From a candidate division WOR-3 bacterium (GTDB lineage Bacteria > Hydrothermota > Hydrothermia > Hydrothermales > JAJRUZ01): 63,037 bases of DNA. Of this stretch, positions 1 to 7,758 are shown piece after piece. Numbering within the stretch: position 1 is the stretch's first letter; the number at the start of each line of letters is the position of its first letter. The stretch lies in NCBI GenBank assembly GCA_039804025.1, contig JBDRZP010000015.1, forward strand, positions 1 through 63,037. Reading direction: 5' to 3'. Below the pieces are notes generated by a model, which was given only the letters and a program-made list of their open reading frames with translations, had not been told where the DNA came from and made no database searches. A program made the translations under genes and the position numbers.

Positions 1-1
1 T

Positions 2-514
2 CTTGAACTTTCAAGGGAACTTGCAAGAAGATTTAATTATCTTTTTGGTGAAACTTTTCCAATTCCTGAACCTATTCTTTCACCTTCTCCAAGGGTACCT
101 GGGATAGATAAGAGGAAAATGTCTAAATCCCTGAATAATGCTATATATCTTTCAGATTCAAAAGAAGAGGTAGAAAACAAAATAAAAAAGGCATTTACTG
201 ATCCACAAAAGATTAAACTGGGTGATAAGGGACATCCTGATGGTTGTGTTGTTTTTGCTTATCACAATCTCGTAAATAGGGAAGAAGTTCCTGAGATAAG
301 AAAAGGTTGTGAATCGGGAAAACTCGGATGTGTAGAATGTAAAAAAAACTGCGCTTTAAAAATGAATGAATTTCTTGAACCAATTAGGGAAAGAAGATTC
401 AAATTAAAGGAAGATGAAATAAAGGATATTTTAAGAGAAGGAACTGAAAAAGCAAAAAAAGTTGCAGAAAAAACCATGGAAGAGGTAAGGGAAAAGATGA
501 ATCTCTGGAGATAG
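2..514 (+). CDS. trpS: Tryptophanyl-tRNA synthetase, C-terminal part
   Basis: Class I aminoacyl-tRNA synthetase that charges tRNA-Trp in the cytoplasm. Only the last 170 codons are in the window; the frame is open at the left edge from base 2, upstream of the first internal ATG at 119. The class I signature KMSKS is visible at about bases 116-130, preceded by PRVPGIDKR. The following segment, with a cysteine cluster (CESGKLGCVECKKNC), matches the C-terminal anticodon-binding part of bacterial TrpRS proteins that carry extra cysteines. The stop TAG shares its G with the GTG start of ribE, so the two are probably co-translated. The family call is secure. Confidence 0.93.
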   Translation, partial: LELSRELARRFNYLFGETFPIPEPILSPSPRVPGIDKRKMSKSLNNAIYLSDSKEEVENKIKKAFTDPQKIKLGDKGHPDGCVVFAYHNLVNREEVPEIRKGCESGKLGCVECKKNCALKMNEFLEPIRERRFKLKEDEIKDILREGTEKAKKVAEKTMEEVREKMNLWR

Positions 515-1128
515 TGTTTACAGGAATAATAGAAAAAACTGGTAAAATAATTGATATAAAAACGAGAGGAGAAGGCAAGGAAATAAAGGTTAAGATTGAA
601 GGTTTTAATTTAAAAAAGGGAGATAGTGTAAGTATTGATGGTGTTTGTTTGACGGTTGAAGAAATAAAAGGTAATGAATATCTATTTTATCTTTCTAAAA
701 AAACTTTAAAAGATACAAAATTCGGGAAAAAACTTGAAAGGGGAATGATTGTTAATATTGAGGAATCACTAACGTTTTCAAAAAAGATAGGTGGGCATTT
801 AATTGAGGGGCATGTTGATTTTTTTACAAAAATAAAAAATATAAAAAAAATAAAGGAGGAATTTGAATTTTCCTTTGAATTAAAAAAAGAATTTAAAGAT
901 TACATTTTTAAAAAATCTTCAATAGCAATTGATGGAGTCTCTTTAACAGTTCAGGATGTAGTGGAAAATTTTTTTAAGGTAATGATTATCCCCTATACTT
1001 ATAATAATACCAATTTTAAATTTAAAAAGGTAGGCGATTATGTAAATGTAGAGTGTGATTTTTTAATAAAGGGAGTTATAAATTATATAAAAGGACTTTT
1101 ATCTTTTAAAAATTTTAAAAAAACATAA
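514..1128 (+). CDS. ribE: Riboflavin synthase, alpha subunit
   Basis: Catalyses dismutation of 6,7-dimethyl-8-ribityllumazine to riboflavin. The N-terminus MFTGIIEKTGKI is the family hallmark. The two lumazine-binding repeats are both present: about residues 1-90 (SIDGVCLTVEEI, GGHLIEGHVD) and 95-190 (SIAIDGVSLTVQDV). The length of 204 aa is usual. The start is GTG, overlapping the trpS stop by one base. No other rib gene is in the window, so it is separated from the usual rib operon. The second repeat ends in a short tail after DFLIKGV. Confidence 0.95.
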   Translation: MFTGIIEKTGKIIDIKTRGEGKEIKVKIEGFNLKKGDSVSIDGVCLTVEEIKGNEYLFYLSKKTLKDTKFGKKLERGMIVNIEESLTFSKKIGGHLIEGHVDFFTKIKNIKKIKEEFEFSFELKKEFKDYIFKKSSIAIDGVSLTVQDVVENFFKVMIIPYTYNNTNFKFKKVGDYVNVECDFLIKGVINYIKGLLSFKNFKKT

Positions 1129-1136
1129 TAAAATTA

Positions 1137-1241
1137 TTAAAATTCACTTCCCTTTTCAAAAACTTTTTTCATACAGTAGATAACAAGAGAAATGACAGTT
1201 GACCAGCCAATTATTAAAAAAATCCATCCACCTAAATTCAT
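1137..1241 (-). CDS. MetS-like small subunit of NSS transporter (34 aa)
   Basis: A 34-codon gene on the minus strand, too short for most gene finders. It starts MNLGGWIFLIIGWS, continues through one hydrophobic helix and ends in a basic/acidic tail (KKVFEKGSEF). Its ATG overlaps the TGA of the NSS transporter gene upstream (ATGA), and an AGGAG-type ribosome site lies just before it. Known small subunits such as MetS pair with neurotransmitter:sodium symporter family transporters and are needed for their activity. The size, the N-terminal GGW motif, the single helix and the coupled start all fit. Function is inferred from context. Confidence 0.8.
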   Translation of the reverse strand: MNLGGWIFLIIGWSTVISLVIYCMKKVFEKGSEF

Positions 1242-2776
1242 TCCTTCTTCTCCTTTTTAAAAGCAAAATGAACAAGTATAGAGGTAAAAACAAAAAATAG
1301 AACAATAAAAATTCTTGCTATCCATTTTCCTGGAGAAGTTTCTTTAAAAATAGAACCAAAATTCTGGAAAATCCAGAATGTAAAAATTATGATAAGGATT
1401 AAGGGTGTTATATATTTTAGAATAAAATAAAATATTTTTGGCACTTTTATATCAGCACCTTTATTTATCTCCTCCCATGCTTTATCAGGACCAAATAGCC
1501 AAATAAATATTATTGTTTCAAGTAAGGCAAAAAAAGTTATAAAAAATGTTCCAACCCAGAAATCAAGTTCATCAAGAAAACCTTTTAAAAAAATGGAAAA
1601 GTTTGCAAAAATGAAAATAAATAAACCCACCATTAAAACTGAAGGCAATCTCCTGATTTTAAATTCATCTTCAAGAAAAGCAATTGCAGGTTGAGTTAAA
1701 GCAAGAGAAGAAGTTATACCAGCAAAGAATAAAAGTGAAAACCATAAAAATCCAAAAAGAAAACCAAAAGGTAAATAAGAAAAAACTGCTGGAACAGATA
1801 CAAAACCGAGACTGAAAGCCCCGGATTGAGCAATTTCCTTTGCACTTGCAAGTCCAAAGAAGGCACAGGCTGCTGGAATTGCTATTGATCCTCCAAGAAC
1901 AACTTCAGCAAATTCATTTAAAGAAGCTGTTGAAAGACCTGAAAGGGCAATATCATCTTTTTCCTTTAAATAACTGGCATAGGTTAATATTGCTCCCATT
2001 CCAACACTTAAAGTAAAAAAAATCTGTCCTGCTGCTGAAAGCCACACATTTGGATTCAAAAGAGAAGAAAAATCAGGGTTCCATAAAAAACCGAGACCGT
2101 CAAGGACTGATACACTCGGGTCAACAGGGGAACCAAGTGTTAATACCCTTATAGCAAGGATTACAGCAAATAAAAATAAAGTTGGCATAGCAAGTTTAGC
2201 AAAAGCTTCAATACCACCTGATATTCCCTTTGCAAGAATAAAAATATTTAAAAAAAATGTTAAAAGAAAAATTAAATAAGCATAAAGAGAAGGTTTTAAA
2301 AATATAGGAGAATCACTATTAAACCCGGCATAATTTGATAAAAATGTCCCAAAAATTTTATTTATCTCTTCAAAATTTGCACCTTCAGGAACTTTTGGCA
2401 ATTTTCCAAAAAGAGAACAAAAGGCATAACCAAGTGTCCATGACTCAATGTAGATATAATAAATAACTATTGCAATAGGTCCTGCAAGTCCAATAACACC
2501 AAGATACTTTGCCAAAGGGTTTCTCCATAACTTATCAAACATACCAGGAGATGTTCCATGCCCAAATTTTCCTCCATACCTTCCGATAGCCCATTCAACC
2601 CACATAAGAGGTATGCCTAAGAGCAGAAGAGAAATAAAGTAGGGTATCATAAAAGCCCCACCCCCATTTTTAGCAGCCTGAACTGGAAATCTTAGAAAAT
2701 TACCTAACCCAACAGCATTACCAGCCATCGCTAAAATAAGACCGATCCTTGTTGCCCATCGTTGTCTTGAATTCAT
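1238..2776 (-). CDS. Sodium-dependent transporter, NSS/SNF family
   Basis: Inner-membrane Na+-coupled symporter for amino acids or related solutes (substrate unknown). The NSS signature NAVGLGNFLRFP is near residue 20, followed by GGGAFMIPYF. About twelve hydrophobic segments follow, including the unwound TM6 region (FFTLSVGMGAILTYASY). The length of 512 aa is normal. It is followed by a coupled 34-aa small subunit, as in MetPS-type systems. It is convergent with ribE. The closest described functions are methionine/alanine import and tryptophan or tyrosine transport; the sequence alone does not decide. Confidence 0.92.
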   Translation of the reverse strand: MNSRQRWATRIGLILAMAGNAVGLGNFLRFPVQAAKNGGGAFMIPYFISLLLLGIPLMWVEWAIGRYGGKFGHGTSPGMFDKLWRNPLAKYLGVIGLAGPIAIVIYYIYIESWTLGYAFCSLFGKLPKVPEGANFEEINKIFGTFLSNYAGFNSDSPIFLKPSLYAYLIFLLTFFLNIFILAKGISGGIEAFAKLAMPTLFLFAVILAIRVLTLGSPVDPSVSVLDGLGFLWNPDFSSLLNPNVWLSAAGQIFFTLSVGMGAILTYASYLKEKDDIALSGLSTASLNEFAEVVLGGSIAIPAACAFFGLASAKEIAQSGAFSLGFVSVPAVFSYLPFGFLFGFLWFSLLFFAGITSSLALTQPAIAFLEDEFKIRRLPSVLMVGLFIFIFANFSIFLKGFLDELDFWVGTFFITFFALLETIIFIWLFGPDKAWEEINKGADIKVPKIFYFILKYITPLILIIIFTFWIFQNFGSIFKETSPGKWIARIFIVLFFVFTSILVHFAFKKEKKE

Positions 2777-2823
2777 AGTAAATAATATAAGAAAAATAAA
2801 AGTCTTATATCAAAAACTTCGAT

Positions 2824-2973
2824 TTATAAGATATAATTCCTTTTTATTTTCAAAGTCCTTTCAGACCTTTTTCTCACTTTCTCCATTTCAAATGGCTTCT
2901 CTAAAACTTTACATTTTTCTTTTCTTTGAGCCTTTAGTTCCTCCCTTTGAGCCCTAAATTTATTGAGTATTTT
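2824..2973 (-). pseudogene. Possible coding remnant with coiled-coil repeat
   Basis: The 277-base gap between the NSS and PadR-like genes holds an open minus-strand frame of 49 codons with no start codon. It reads RAQREELKAQRKEK followed by CKVLEKPFEMEKVRKR. The RAQREELKAQR pattern is typical of N-terminal coiled-coil regions in some PD-(D/E)XK-like proteins. A second fragment at 44032-44163 shares the string EKCKV. This is best seen as a decayed gene piece, but chance coding in AT-rich DNA is possible. Confidence 0.3.
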
Positions 2974-3053
2974 TTAATGTAAAATTGAGTAAAATGTAAA
3001 GACTTGAAAAAATATTTTTTATAAATTATTATTAGAATGAAAATATTATCAAA

Positions 3054-3350
3054 ATGAAAATAAAATTTATTGACAGGTGTATAATAATTATGCTTGCCTC
3101 TAAAAAAATTCATGGTTATTATCTTTATAGAGAATTTAAAGATGCAGGATTTGATATATCCATGGTTAATTTTTATAAAAAATTAAAAAAACTTGAAAAT
3201 ATGGGTCTTATAAGTTCAGAATGGAGAATAGTAAATGGAAGACCCAGAAAAGTTTATTACCTTACTGAAAAAGGGGAAAAAAAACTTAAAGCTTGTAAGG
3301 AAAATTTAAAAAAATTTTTATTTAAAATAAAGGGTTCAATTCCCTTTTAA
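3054..3350 (+). CDS. PadR-like winged-helix transcriptional regulator
   Basis: A 98-aa DNA-binding protein. Residues 10-80 form a winged helix: helix region LASKKIHGYYLYREF, recognition region VNFYKKLKKLENMGLI, and wing NGRPRKVYYLTEKGEKKL, a typical PadR family wing. It lacks the long C-terminal PadR dimer domain, so it is a short-form protein. It is directly followed by the disulfide oxidoreductase gene 16 bases downstream, which may be in the same transcript. The target is unknown. Confidence 0.75.
   Translation: MKIKFIDRCIIIMLASKKIHGYYLYREFKDAGFDISMVNFYKKLKKLENMGLISSEWRIVNGRPRKVYYLTEKGEKKLKACKENLKKFLFKIKGSIPF
3329..3347 (+). promoter_or_regulatory. T-loop-like hairpin before the oxidoreductase gene
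   Basis: AAAGGG-TTCAATT-CCCTTT forms a perfect 6-bp stem with a 7-base loop. It overlaps the end of the PadR-like gene and lies 20 bases before the ATG at 3367. The loop resembles the TTCNAAT loop of other leader hairpins in this window. No convincing promoter lies just upstream, so this copy could be operon-internal or chance. Confidence 0.4.
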
Positions 3351-3366
3351 AAAAAGGAAAAAATCT

Positions 3367-4023
3367 ATGGCACTTTTAAGGGATGAAGATAGAAGGGAAA
3401 TAAAAAAATATTTTAATGAAAGATTAAAAGATGAAGTGAAACTTTTGCTCTTTACTCAGAAAATAAATTGCAGGTTCTGTAATGAAACAGAGGAACTTTT
3501 AAAAGAAATAGCAGAATTATCAAATGGTAAGATTATTCTTGAGATTAAAAATTATGCGATTGATAAAGAGGATGCTTTTAAATATGGAATTGATAAAGTT
3601 CCTGCCATAATTATTCTTGATAAAGACGGAAATGATAAGAGAATAAGATTTTTTGGAATACCAGCAGGTTATGAGTTTGCTTCTCTTTTAGAAGCAATAA
3701 GTATGGTCTCAAGAGGTGATTCTGGTTTAAGTGAAGAAATTAAAGAAAAAATAAGAGAGATAGATAAAGATATGCATTTGCAGGTTTTTGTTACACCTTC
3801 CTGTCCCTATTGTCCTCAAATGGTAGTTCTATCCCATAAATTTGCCTTTGAAAATGAAAAAATAAGAGGGGATATGATTGAAGTATCGGAATTTCCTGAA
3901 CTTGCAGAACTTTATGAGGTTATGGGTGTTCCCAAAACTGTCATAAACAATAGGACATTCATTGAAGGTGCAGTATCAGTAAAAGATTATTTAAGAAGAA
4001 TTCTTGAAGTTTTAAATTCTTAA
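3367..4023 (+). CDS. Glutaredoxin-like protein disulfide oxidoreductase (two thioredoxin folds)
   Basis: A cytoplasmic thiol-disulfide oxidoreductase of the PDO type found mainly in thermophiles. There are two thioredoxin-fold units: the N-terminal unit has a CRFC motif near residue 36 and the C-terminal unit a CPYC motif near residue 146. Each unit has its cis-proline segment (KVPAII and GVPKTV). The length of 218 aa matches archaeal and bacterial PDOs. Such proteins keep or form intracellular disulfides and work with thioredoxin-reductase-like enzymes, none of which is in the window. It lies just downstream of the PadR-like gene and is convergent with the PCC-domain gene. Confidence 0.9.
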   Translation: MALLRDEDRREIKKYFNERLKDEVKLLLFTQKINCRFCNETEELLKEIAELSNGKIILEIKNYAIDKEDAFKYGIDKVPAIIILDKDGNDKRIRFFGIPAGYEFASLLEAISMVSRGDSGLSEEIKEKIREIDKDMHLQVFVTPSCPYCPQMVVLSHKFAFENEKIRGDMIEVSEFPELAELYEVMGVPKTVINNRTFIEGAVSVKDYLRRILEVLNS

Positions 4024-4033
4024 AAATATGTTT

Positions 4034-4447
4034 TTAATCAAAAAAGAGTTTTTTTAACCCCTTTTCTTCTTTTCTTTTTACATCAATGTTTCCTTTTATA
4101 AGAAACATTTCAATTGTATTACATACTTTTGAAGAGATTAAATGTCCCCCTTTTACTTTTCCATCCCTTGTAGAAACTGTAATATGAAAATGATACGGGG
4201 GTTGTGTGGAAGGTGTTATAACACCTGAAATTCCTAAGAGTTCTAATGGTTCCTTTTCTTCATGAATTTCATACTCCTTACCATTCCAGAATCCCATTTT
4301 AATTTCTTTTACCATACCAAGGGCAGATACAACAGGCATTATTTTTTCTTTTTTAAATTCCTGAATAAATCTATCTATATTTTGAATGAAATCTTCCCCA
4401 TCATCCATTATTAAAACAATAAAGTTTCCATCGTCTTTAAATTTCAT
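4034..4447 (-). CDS. PCC-domain (DUF296) protein
   Basis: A 137-aa single-domain protein. The PCC/DUF296 signature is clear: PYHFHITVSTRDGKVKGGHL at about residues 83-102, preceded by a GISGVITPS segment. In plants this domain sits in AT-hook proteins; in bacteria it is a stand-alone trimeric protein of unknown function, sometimes called DNA-binding. No AT-hook is present here. It is monocistronic. A hairpin carrying TTCTAAT lies about 30 bases upstream. Confidence 0.85.
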   Translation of the reverse strand: MKFKDDGNFIVLIMDDGEDFIQNIDRFIQEFKKEKIMPVVSALGMVKEIKMGFWNGKEYEIHEEKEPLELLGISGVITPSTQPPYHFHITVSTRDGKVKGGHLISSKVCNTIEMFLIKGNIDVKRKEEKGLKKLFFD

Positions 4448-4475
4448 TTTATTATTTTATTTAAAAAGCTTTTAT

Positions 4476-4497
4476 TTTTTCTATTAGAAGAGAAAAA
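4476..4497 (-). promoter_or_regulatory. Leader hairpin with TTCTAAT loop (weak member)
   Basis: On the minus strand TTTTTCT-CTTCTAAT-AGAAAAA gives a 7-bp stem with an 8-base loop that contains TTCTAAT. This is the same heptamer as the loops before metK and before the gene ending at 43744. It lies about 30 bases before the PCC-domain gene. The GG/CC closure seen in the others is missing, so membership is uncertain. Confidence 0.35.
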
Positions 4498-4530
4498 TTG
4501 AGGTAAAATACAAAAGATTTTATGATAAAA

Positions 4531-4624
4531 GAAGACCATACAGGAACATTTTGTAGTATAAAATCCTTGTAATCTTATTGAGCCAGAAAAATTCAATATT
4601 GGTATGGTATTCTACATTAACTTG
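4531..4624 (+). repeat. Dispersed repeat copy A (decayed coding remnant)
   Basis: In the 210-base gap before acyP. This segment matches the reverse strand of 43816-43935 closely, with an identical core of about 29 bases (starting CCTTGTAATCTTATTGAGCC). In the shared reading frame both copies encode TI(K/Q)EHFVV..PCNLIEPEKFNI. Differences include silent third-position changes (GTA/GTG, TTC/TTT). Copy A has an in-frame TAA and a small deletion, so it cannot make the full peptide. The origin is unknown; a mobile-element remnant is one possibility. Confidence 0.75.
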
Positions 4625-4657
4625 TAAGTTAAAAAACTTTTAATTTATTCTTTATAT

Positions 4658-4936
4658 ATGAAAAAAAGAGTTCACCTCCTGATCTATGGCAGAGTTCAGG
4701 GTGTCTTTTACCGAGCATTCACAAAAGAAAAAGCTGATCTCTACGGCATTAAAGGATGGGTCAGAAATCTAAGAGATGGAAGGGTAGAAGCAGTTGGTGA
4801 AGGTGAGGAAGAATTGTTAAAAGAATGGATAAAGGACCTATGGAAAGGACCTGAGCTTGCAATTGTTAAAGAAATAAATGAAGAATGGTCAGATAACCTT
4901 GAAAATTTTCCTGATTTTGAAATAAGATACTTTTAA
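4658..4936 (+). CDS. acyP: Acylphosphatase
   Basis: A small cytosolic enzyme that hydrolyses carboxyl-phosphate bonds of acylphosphates. The 92-aa length is standard. The phosphate-binding loop GRVQGVFYRAF (about residues 11-21) supplies the catalytic arginine, and the catalytic asparagine is in GWVRNLRDGRVEA (about 33-45). The C-terminus has the usual FEIRY strand. Only nine bases separate it from purL, so it probably leads a transcript that continues through purL. Confidence 0.95.
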   Translation: MKKRVHLLIYGRVQGVFYRAFTKEKADLYGIKGWVRNLRDGRVEAVGEGEEELLKEWIKDLWKGPELAIVKEINEEWSDNLENFPDFEIRYF

Positions 4937-4944
4937 AAAAATAA

Positions 4945-7758
4945 ATGAATGTTTATAAATTTTTCATAAAAGACCTTTTCTCTGAAACTTTAAAAGATTA
5001 TCTTGAAATAGCAAAAGAACTTGGATTAAAAAATCTGGAAAATGTAGAAGAATACAGAATTCTGTGGATAAAAAGCTCTGAAAAAAAAGAAATAATTGAA
5101 AAAATACTCTTAGAATGTATAATTGATGAAAATGAAGAAAAAATTCTTGTTCTAAATAAAACAGATAACTCCTATGAAATCACTTATCACTTTGGAGTTA
5201 AAGATCCTGAAGCAGAAGAAATAGAAAGAATATTTAGTGAAAAAGGTGTTCCTATTAATGTTAAAAGAGGTAAAAAAATCATAATTAAAGGTAATTTAAA
5301 TGAAAAAGAAATTGAATATTTCGCCAAAAAAGCACTTTACAATCCAATAATTGAAATTTTTGAAAAAGAAATAATTAACCCATTTTTTGAACCCTCTGAA
5401 ATAACACCTGAAAATGAAATTGTTGAAATAAGAAATCTTAACACTAAAAACTTAATAAAACTTTCAAAGGAAAAACACTTCTATTTACTTAAAGATGAAA
5501 TGAAATTAATAAGAGATTATTACAGAAAAATTAAAAGGGAACCAACCTTAATTGAACTTGAAACTTTTGCCCAGATGTGGTCTGAACACTGTGTCCATAA
5601 AACCTTTAAAGGAGAAATAATCTATGGAAATAGAAAAATTTCTTTATTAAATGAAATCAAAAAAATATCAGAAAAAAATAGAAAAAAATTTTGCCAGGTT
5701 CTTTTTAAAGATAATGCCGGAATTTTTAAATTCGATAAAAATATTTCAATATGCGCAAAAGTTGAAACCCATAACCACCCCTCTGCTCTTGAACCTTACG
5801 GTGGAGCATCAACAGGTATTGGTGGAGTTATAAGAGATATACTTGGAGCAGGACTTTCAGCAAAACCAATAGCAAATATTGATGTCTTTTGCGTTGGCAA
5901 CCTTGATACCAAACATGAAGAACTTCCAGAAGGAATACTCCATCCTAAAAGAATCTTAAAAGGTGTTGTAAAAGGTGTTGAAGATTACGGAAACAGGATG
6001 GGAATACCAACAGTTTGTGGTGCTGTTATCTATGAAAAGGAATACCTAACAAATCCCCTTGTCTTCTGTGGCACAATAGGTATATTGCCTTCTAAATTTG
6101 TAAGAAAAAAAGTTAAACCCGGTAACTTAATAATCCTTGCAGGTGGAAAAACTGGGAAAGATGGTATACATGGAGCAACTTTCTCTTCAGCAGAACTTAC
6201 AGAAACTTCTGAAGAAGTTCATATTTCAGCAGTTCAGATCGGTGACCCAATAACAGAAAAAAAACTTCTTGATGCTATCCTTGAAGCAAGAGAAAAGAAA
6301 CTCTTTAATTTCATAACTGATGTAGGAGGCGGTGGACTATCCTCTGCAATAACAGAAAATGTTTATCCTTTTGGTGCAGAAATTCATCTTGAAAGAGTTC
6401 CTTTAAAATATAAGGGACTTTCCCCAAGAGAGATATGGATTTCTGAATCACAGGAAAGAATGATTCTTTTTGCTGATAAAAAAAATACTCTAAAATTAAA
6501 AGAAATTTTTGAAAAACACAATGTTGAAGTAACTATTTTAGGAGAAGTTAAAAAAGACGGTAAATTAAAACTCTTATACAATAATAAAATTTTTGGTGAA
6601 ATAGATATCAAGTTTATACATGAAAAAAGACCTATAATAAAAAGAAAAGTAGAAAAATTAAAAATAAAGGAAAGAAAATTTATTCCAAGAGAATTAAATC
6701 TAAATGAACTTAAGGAAATTTGCTTAAAAATTTTATCTTTACCTAATATTAGGTCAAAAGAAGAAATAATAAAAAGATATGACCATGAAGTTCAAGGAAA
6801 AACTTTTAAAAAACCATTAGAGGGAAAAATATTTAAATCTCCTTTTGATGGCAGCATAATTAAACCTATCAGAGATTCAAAAAAAGCACTTGCAATCTCT
6901 ATTGGAATTAAACCCTCTTATTCAAGAATTTCCCCTTTCAATTCAGCTTTGAATGCTGTTGATGAAGTAATAAGAAGTCTTATAAGTAAAGGGGCTAGCC
7001 CTGATAAAATTGTCTTACTTGACAACTTTTGCTTTGCAAGTCCAGAGGATAAAAGAACACTTCAAGAGATTGTAGAATCTGTTCTTGGAGCAATAGAAGG
7101 AGCAAAATTTTATAAAGTTCCTTTTATTTCAGGTAAAGATTCTCTATATAATGAATTTAAGGCAAAAAATAAGAAATATAAAATCTTACCAACAACACTA
7201 ATAACAGGAATTGGAATAGTTGATGATGAAAAAATAGTTCCCTCCTCTTATTTTAAAAGTATAAATAACCCTGTATATGTCATTGGAAAAACTAATTTAG
7301 AAGAAATTGGTGGAAGTGAATTTTTAAAAATCAAAAAAATCTTTAAAAAAGGTATTGTTCCGAAAGTTTATCCTCAAAAATTTCTTAAACTCTATAATAA
7401 AATTTACCTATCTTTAAAAAAGGAAATCTTTGAATCAACTCATGATGTAAGTGAAGGTGGCATATTTACTGCTTTAAGTGAAATGTGTTTTGCTCTTAAA
7501 AGAGGAATTGATATTGATCTTAGAAATATTAAAAGACCAGATCTGTTTTTATTTTCAGAATCAGCAGGTAGAATAATAGCAGAGATTAAAAAAGAAAGAG
7601 AAAAAGAATTTTTACTTACTTTTAAAAATTTACCTATCTTTAAACTTGGAAAAATAAATGAAAGCGGAATAATTAAAATAATAACAAGAAAAGGTGAAAT
7701 TGAATTAAAGGTAGAAGAACTTTATAAAGAATATTCGAAATCTCCTTTTTTGCCATGA
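4945..7758 (+). CDS. purL: Phosphoribosylformylglycinamidine synthase, PurSL-type long form
   Basis: Fourth step of de novo purine synthesis: ATP-dependent conversion of FGAR to FGAM with ammonia from a glutaminase partner. At 937 aa it exceeds the usual small PurL (about 730 aa) but lacks the C-terminal glutaminase of the 1300-aa form. The first about 160 residues look like a fused PurS-like pair of small domains (a repeated YEITYHFGVKDPEAEEIERI-like pattern). The synthetase core follows: FAQMWSEHCVHKTF near 211, ETHNHPSALEPYGGASTGIGG near 275, DVGGGGLSSA near 463, and the second half SGKDS near 730. A separate PurQ must exist elsewhere. Its stop overlaps the next start (ATGA). Confidence 0.93.
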   Translation: MNVYKFFIKDLFSETLKDYLEIAKELGLKNLENVEEYRILWIKSSEKKEIIEKILLECIIDENEEKILVLNKTDNSYEITYHFGVKDPEAEEIERIFSEKGVPINVKRGKKIIIKGNLNEKEIEYFAKKALYNPIIEIFEKEIINPFFEPSEITPENEIVEIRNLNTKNLIKLSKEKHFYLLKDEMKLIRDYYRKIKREPTLIELETFAQMWSEHCVHKTFKGEIIYGNRKISLLNEIKKISEKNRKKFCQVLFKDNAGIFKFDKNISICAKVETHNHPSALEPYGGASTGIGGVIRDILGAGLSAKPIANIDVFCVGNLDTKHEELPEGILHPKRILKGVVKGVEDYGNRMGIPTVCGAVIYEKEYLTNPLVFCGTIGILPSKFVRKKVKPGNLIILAGGKTGKDGIHGATFSSAELTETSEEVHISAVQIGDPITEKKLLDAILEAREKKLFNFITDVGGGGLSSAITENVYPFGAEIHLERVPLKYKGLSPREIWISESQERMILFADKKNTLKLKEIFEKHNVEVTILGEVKKDGKLKLLYNNKIFGEIDIKFIHEKRPIIKRKVEKLKIKERKFIPRELNLNELKEICLKILSLPNIRSKEEIIKRYDHEVQGKTFKKPLEGKIFKSPFDGSIIKPIRDSKKALAISIGIKPSYSRISPFNSALNAVDEVIRSLISKGASPDKIVLLDNFCFASPEDKRTLQEIVESVLGAIEGAKFYKVPFISGKDSLYNEFKAKNKKYKILPTTLITGIGIVDDEKIVPSSYFKSINNPVYVIGKTNLEEIGGSEFLKIKKIFKKGIVPKVYPQKFLKLYNKIYLSLKKEIFESTHDVSEGGIFTALSEMCFALKRGIDIDLRNIKRPDLFLFSESAGRIIAEIKKEREKEFLLTFKNLPIFKLGKINESGIIKIITRKGEIELKVEELYKEYSKSPFLP

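Noticed and set aside
4024-4034. Bidirectional terminator between the oxidoreductase and PCC genes
   Set aside because: AAAAATATGTTTTT can fold, but it is A/T only with no GC stem; not strong enough to call. No convincing intrinsic terminator was found anywhere in the window.
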